Source: Bacillota bacterium (GTDB taxonomy: Bacteria > Bacillota > SHA-98 > UBA4971). From it: a stretch of DNA of 64,000 nt. The notes under the pieces are model-generated. The model did no database searches. It was not told where the DNA came from and saw only the letters and a program-made list of their open reading frames with translations. Location: the NCBI GenBank assembly GCA_012516125.1, contig JAAYXB010000090.1:1-64000 (forward strand), read 5' to 3'. Shown in pieces: positions 60,696-64,000 of this stretch. The position numbers and the translations under genes are program-made. Positions within the stretch are counted from its first letter, which is position 1. Each line of letters begins with the position of its first letter.

Positions 60696-63055
60696 CCGGC
60701 AGCCCCCGCGCCTGGTTCTGCACCTGCGTCCGCCCCTGTGGCCGCGCCTTCCCCTGCCCTCGCCCTTGCCCTTGCCCTTGCTCCTTCGCCTTCGCCCGCA
60801 CCTGCGCCTGCTCCTGCTCCGGGTCCGGTTCTATTTCCCGCTCCGGCCTCCTTCTCGCGAAGCTTTCGCACGAGGAAACTCGCCACATCTATGCCCCGGG
60901 TCCCCCTTCCGAACCCGCCGTCCATCCCCGACTCCGCCGCGATGTCCCACGTCACCTGGGTGCCTCCGGCGACCAGGAGCACCTTGTCACGGATGCCCTT
61001 CTCGACGCACAGGTCGGCAAGTTTCTTCATGTTCATCCTGTGGACGTCAGCGTGGGTGATTATCGTGCTGATCAGGATGGCGTCGGCGCCCACCTCGATT
61101 GCCGCGTTCACCAGCTTCTCAACAGGACAGGACGTGCCGAGGTAGTGGCATTCGATGCCGAACCCCTCGATGCCGCCGTGCTTTATGTCTAGTATCTCCC
61201 GGAGGCCCACGGAGTGCTCGTCCTGGCCCACGGTCGCCGCAACCACTTTGACGCCCCGTTCCTTGACGAACCCCCTGATCTCGTCGGGCGAAAGGGTCTT
61301 ATGCTCCTCAGGGATCCTCAGGCTCGCAAGCTCGATCCCGAAGGGCACCTTGCCCTTCACCTCGACCAGGGTGCCCTCCGCAGGATGCATGACCTCCTTG
61401 TGGATAGCCTTCGGCTCCTCGAGGCCGAGCCTGCGCGCGGTCTCGAGCGCCGCAGCCTCTGCCCGGGCCTCGTCAAGAGGCCAGAACATGGTCATGGTCA
61501 CGACCCGGTCTTGGGCCCACTCGACCTCGGGGTAAACCACGCCCGGGGGGCCAGCCTCGAGCGCAGCCAGCCTGGACTCGACGTTGTCGGTCGGGTCAAG
61601 CTCGTCGATGTACACGATCTTCTCCGGGTTACACAGGGTGCACCCACCGATGAGATCGCAGGGCTGGTCAGCCCTGGTTCCTTCAGGAAGGTGGTTTTCA
61701 CCGAAGTGAGCGCAGACAGGGGCCATGTAGTCCGGATCGCGTGGCACTATGGTCCCCGCCGCCACGCCCCCCTCCGGGTCCCGCGCTATACCGTCGCCGT
61801 TGCGCTCGGGGTACATCCCCGAGTCAACGAAGAACCCGCGCCGCACGGCCTCGAAGTACCCGCCGACATCGAGGATCTCCTCGAGGAACAGGACGGCGCG
61901 CTCCGTGATCTCCCGCGCTTTTCTCTCGAGCTCACCATCGGGGCTGTCGTCGAGCCTCACCATGCTCCGCAGGCCGTCGAGCCCGACCAGCAACTGCTTT
62001 GCAGTGTCCAGCGCCGCGATGTTGTTATAGTGCCAGGGGACGTTCCGCCCTTCGTCAGGGGTGATGGTGCTCTGGATGTCCGCGCTCGTGAGCCTCGACA
62101 ACATGAGGTTCAGAGCATGGGTGACCGTTGCCTCGCGCGTGGAGGACTCGATGTACTTGGTGTTCATCTGCGCCCGGAACCTGTACCCTGCGAACAGCCT
62201 GCGAAGGGCCACGGCGTAGGGAAGGTCGAGGCGCATCTCCGGGGCGGGCGGCGCCGTCGGGGGAACGGTGGACAGACATATGTTTTCCTTCGCCATGCCC
62301 ACCTTCACCGAGTACACGCAGTTGATGGCGTGCTGGACCATCAGCTCGGGCATGACCTTCCACGCCTCGCGCGCGGTGGCGTTGGCGTTGTGCGCCCCGT
62401 CGATCTGCGCCATCCCCGCCCATTGCATCAGGGTCTTGGCCACCGCGGCGTCTACGAAAGACCTGTACATGTTGACGTTCCTGTAAAGGACGTTGTACTG
62501 CGGGTCCTGGTGGGCACCGTTCACGCCTTCCTCGGCGAAGAGGACGGCGATCTCCGGGCCTGCGACCCCGCTCACGTAGGAGTGGAAATTGATTGGCCGC
62601 CCCACCTCGTCCTCGATGAGGTCGAGGGCCTTGCGCGTCGCGCGCACCTGCTTGCGCGTGATGGGGACCCCACCGACCCCTTCGGGCGTGCCCTCGATGA
62701 GCCCGTCGAAGTGACTCTGGCCGGTGGTGCGGATGACCATTATGTGGTCCGCCCCGTGCCAGGCGGCCATCCTCATCCGCCTTATGTCGTCCTCGAAGCG
62801 ACCGGACGCGATCTCCGTGGTTACCACCATCTCCGGCTGCGGGTCTATGCCGCGGAAGTGCTTGGCCGCAGGAAGCGGCACGGACCGTTCCAGGGGGCGC
62901 GATATCTGCTGGTACTCAAACGGCCCGAGGCTCGTTCCCGGCGGCAGCTTCTCGCGCCAAACCCAGCCGCGTCGCCTCGGCCTGTAATGCTCGAGGTCCC
63001 GCAGGATTTCCCGCACATCCAGCTTCTCGTCGGGGCAAAGCTTCCTCCCGCCCAC
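60692..63055 (-). CDS. oraE: D-ornithine 4,5-aminomutase, large subunit
   Basis: OraE, with OraS, moves the delta-amino group of D-ornithine to C4, giving 2,4-diaminopentanoate, using adenosylcobalamin and PLP. The 787-aa protein has a TIM-barrel region (about 80-560) and a Rossmann B12 domain with the cobalt-ligating DEHSVG at 612-617. Lys 625 (LDIKHGG) corresponds to the PLP lysine of characterised OraE. The natural end is near residue 737; the last 50 residues are Gly/Ala/Glu/Arg repeats coded by simple-sequence DNA (60695-60844). Confidence 0.93.
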   Translation of the reverse strand: MGGRKLCPDEKLDVREILRDLEHYRPRRRGWVWREKLPPGTSLGPFEYQQISRPLERSVPLPAAKHFRGIDPQPEMVVTTEIASGRFEDDIRRMRMAAWHGADHIMVIRTTGQSHFDGLIEGTPEGVGGVPITRKQVRATRKALDLIEDEVGRPINFHSYVSGVAGPEIAVLFAEEGVNGAHQDPQYNVLYRNVNMYRSFVDAAVAKTLMQWAGMAQIDGAHNANATAREAWKVMPELMVQHAINCVYSVKVGMAKENICLSTVPPTAPPAPEMRLDLPYAVALRRLFAGYRFRAQMNTKYIESSTREATVTHALNLMLSRLTSADIQSTITPDEGRNVPWHYNNIAALDTAKQLLVGLDGLRSMVRLDDSPDGELERKAREITERAVLFLEEILDVGGYFEAVRRGFFVDSGMYPERNGDGIARDPEGGVAAGTIVPRDPDYMAPVCAHFGENHLPEGTRADQPCDLIGGCTLCNPEKIVYIDELDPTDNVESRLAALEAGPPGVVYPEVEWAQDRVVTMTMFWPLDEARAEAAALETARRLGLEEPKAIHKEVMHPAEGTLVEVKGKVPFGIELASLRIPEEHKTLSPDEIRGFVKERGVKVVAATVGQDEHSVGLREILDIKHGGIEGFGIECHYLGTSCPVEKLVNAAIEVGADAILISTIITHADVHRMNMKKLADLCVEKGIRDKVLLVAGGTQVTWDIAAESGMDGGFGRGTRGIDVASFLVRKLREKEAGAGNRTGPGAGAGAGAGEGEGARARARARAGEGAATGADAGAEPGAGAAG

Positions 63056-63061
63056 CCCGCC

Positions 63062-63427
63062 TCACCTCCCGGCCCCAAAGAGGCCCGCCACCTCATCCCA
63101 CATCCTGCCCTCGGCAAGGGCAACCCCGGCCTCGCGCACGCTCATCCCGCGGGCGCTGGCAAGCTTCCAGACCACATGGCCCGCACCCTTGCCGAGAAGG
63201 CCCTTCTCAACGCACTTATCCACGATGGCCTTCGCCTCCAGGCTCGAAAACCCCATCCGGAGGAGCACAGACCTCTCAATGGAAGGGGACGTGTGGGTGC
63301 GCGCGAGATCCACCAGGGGCTGCACCACCCTGTCGGCAAGCTCCCAAAAGTACCTTGCAAGCTCCTCATCGCTCATGCCGGCAAGATGCCGGCGCCTCTC
63401 CTCGAAATCATCTGGCCGCATCATCAC
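63062..63427 (-). CDS. oraS: D-ornithine 4,5-aminomutase, small subunit
   Basis: This 121-aa alpha subunit of ornithine aminomutase contains RPDDFEERRRHLAGMSDEEL, ERSVLLRMGFSSLEAKAIVD and GHVVWKLASARGMSVREAG, which match OraS. The GTG 63427 start overlaps the ortB stop (GTGA) with GGGAGGG upstream. It is 6 bp before oraE, as expected for subunits made together. Confidence 0.9.
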   Translation of the reverse strand: MMMRPDDFEERRRHLAGMSDEELARYFWELADRVVQPLVDLARTHTSPSIERSVLLRMGFSSLEAKAIVDKCVEKGLLGKGAGHVVWKLASARGMSVREAGVALAEGRMWDEVAGLFGAGR

Positions 63428-64000
63428 GCTCGGCCCTCCCCTCCCCCAAGCTCGCGCATAGTCTCCTCGACAAATGCCACGGTGGAGTTTGTGTCCTCGG
63501 CAAGGAACCTGATATCCTCCGTTGATATCTGCCGGCCTTTCGCGTGGGACAGGGCGTTTCGTATGTAGGACCTCCGGATGTCAACAAGGGGCACCTCCTT
63601 CACATGGATCTGCGAGGGGTGCTCCGGTATGACTATCCGTTTCCCGGGCACGTTCTCACGGGGATCGCCGCGCCTCACCTCGACTCCCATCTCTCGCGCG
63701 AACGAGAGCTGCGCGTACGGGTGCTTGCCGGCGCCTGTGTACTCGGTCTCCTGGACCACCACCACCTGGTCGCGGTCCATCTCGCGCGCGATGGCGATGG
63801 CGGCCGCAAGAGACGTGTTTCCGGCGGGGCCTCGCTCCATGCCTTCCAGCTTCGCCAGCATCTCGGTAACGTAGAAGACCTCCCCCTGCGTCACGGTGAC
63901 GTACCTGTCCATGTAGCGAAGGGGTCTCGCAGCGTTGCGAGGCACGTCCGCCCTATCGGGCCACGTCGCGAACGGAATGCCGAAGCCCGTGTGCCCGGTG
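63424..64000 (-). CDS. ortB: 2-amino-4-oxopentanoate thiolase, PLP subunit (OrtB), C-terminal part
   Basis: About 191 codons are present with no start before the right edge, so this is the C-terminal part of a longer gene. Visible are RGPAGNTSLAAAIAIAREM, VVVQETEYTGAGKHPYAQL and VPGKRIVIPEHPSQIHVKE, which fit the PLP fold-type II subunit of OrtAB. OrtAB cleaves 2-amino-4-oxopentanoate with CoA to acetyl-CoA and alanine, the step after OraSE and the diaminopentanoate dehydrogenase. The next gene, oraS, overlaps its stop. Confidence 0.88.
   Translation of the reverse strand, partial: TGHTGFGIPFATWPDRADVPRNAARPLRYMDRYVTVTQGEVFYVTEMLAKLEGMERGPAGNTSLAAAIAIAREMDRDQVVVVQETEYTGAGKHPYAQLSFAREMGVEVRRGDPRENVPGKRIVIPEHPSQIHVKEVPLVDIRRSYIRNALSHAKGRQISTEDIRFLAEDTNSTVAFVEETMRELGGGEGRA

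Noticed and set aside
59760-61145. Plus-strand Pro/Ala-rich ORF opposite glmL and oraE
   Set aside because: It mirrors the simple-sequence tail of oraE on the other strand and has no start signal or conserved motif.
1-64000. CRISPR arrays, tRNA/rRNA genes, prophage or insertion sequences
   Set aside because: No regularly spaced repeats, no cloverleaf-type sequences with GGTTCRA T-loops in gaps, and no transposase or phage ORFs were seen. XerD is the chromosomal dimer-resolution enzyme in its conserved locus.

Overview
The window looks like a chromosomal segment of a high-GC, anaerobic, endospore-forming member of the Bacillota. It carries spoIIAA-spoIIAB-sigF, dacF, spoIIM, spoVAC/AD/AE, ytfJ and a GerM-like gene. 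It also carries amino-acid fermentation genes: ornithine aminomutase, ferredoxin-linked branched-chain 2-oxoacid oxidoreductase, phosphate butyryltransferase and two butyrate kinases. A secreted, strand-rich protein ending in Tyr-Arg-Phe resembles an outer-membrane beta-barrel. It raises the possibility of a diderm Firmicute, but this is inference from one gene. About 60 genes are called, mostly on the minus strand. I saw no rRNA, tRNA, CRISPR array, phage or insertion sequence.

Layout, left to right. 1-6642: a flavoprotein fragment, rluB, a KtrA-type potassium regulator, then (read right to left) M50 protease, trpS, scpA, scpB, a small ORF, a DUF2953 gene and ytfJ. trpS has an in-frame TAG. 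6827-11538: lysA and three genes of acyl-CoA dehydratase activase type. 11626-17733: the spoVA genes with a dodecin, then dacF-spoIIAA-spoIIAB-sigF. 18160-26523: pdp, xerD, spoIIM, an EndoQ-type PHP nuclease, nudF, a possible mciZ, a DUF3866 gene and a GerMN gene. 26750-33726: one eight-gene minus-strand operon for branched-chain amino-acid fermentation. 34220-39372: acyl-CoA dehydrogenase, thiolase, 3-hydroxyacyl-CoA dehydrogenase and a PAS/sigma-54 activator. 39578-51781: the conserved rimP-nusA-ylxR-infB-ylxP-rbfA-nrnA-truB-ribF-rpsO-pnp cluster. 52064-57241: a YqhV-like protein, an EF-G paralogue, a CWB2/LysM protein and the putative beta-barrel. 57621-64000: the ornithine cluster ortB-oraS-oraE-glmL-like, a COG2403 GTPase and a Cys-rich protein.

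The metabolic genes fit together as a Stickland-type scheme. Leucine dehydrogenase makes 2-oxo acids, the VOR complex makes branched acyl-CoA and reduced ferredoxin, and Ptb and Buk convert the acyl-CoA to acid plus ATP. The operon is preceded by an exact match to the sigma-54 consensus with paired upstream palindromes. A PAS-AAA-Fis activator of BkdR type is encoded about 3.8 kb away. This is the Bacillus bkd logic with the lipoamide dehydrogenase complex replaced by a ferredoxin enzyme. Ornithine is cleaved to acetyl-CoA and alanine by the OraSE/Ort route.

The least explained features are these: a family of short inverted-repeat elements with ends like GGGGTTGCCGGTGCTTGCAC in several intergenic gaps; three perfect 13-14 bp tandem duplications; a nested palindrome upstream of dacF; a cluster of four short hairpins before the mciZ-like ORF; and the beta-barrel candidate. 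All promoters and structures were read by eye and no database search was run.
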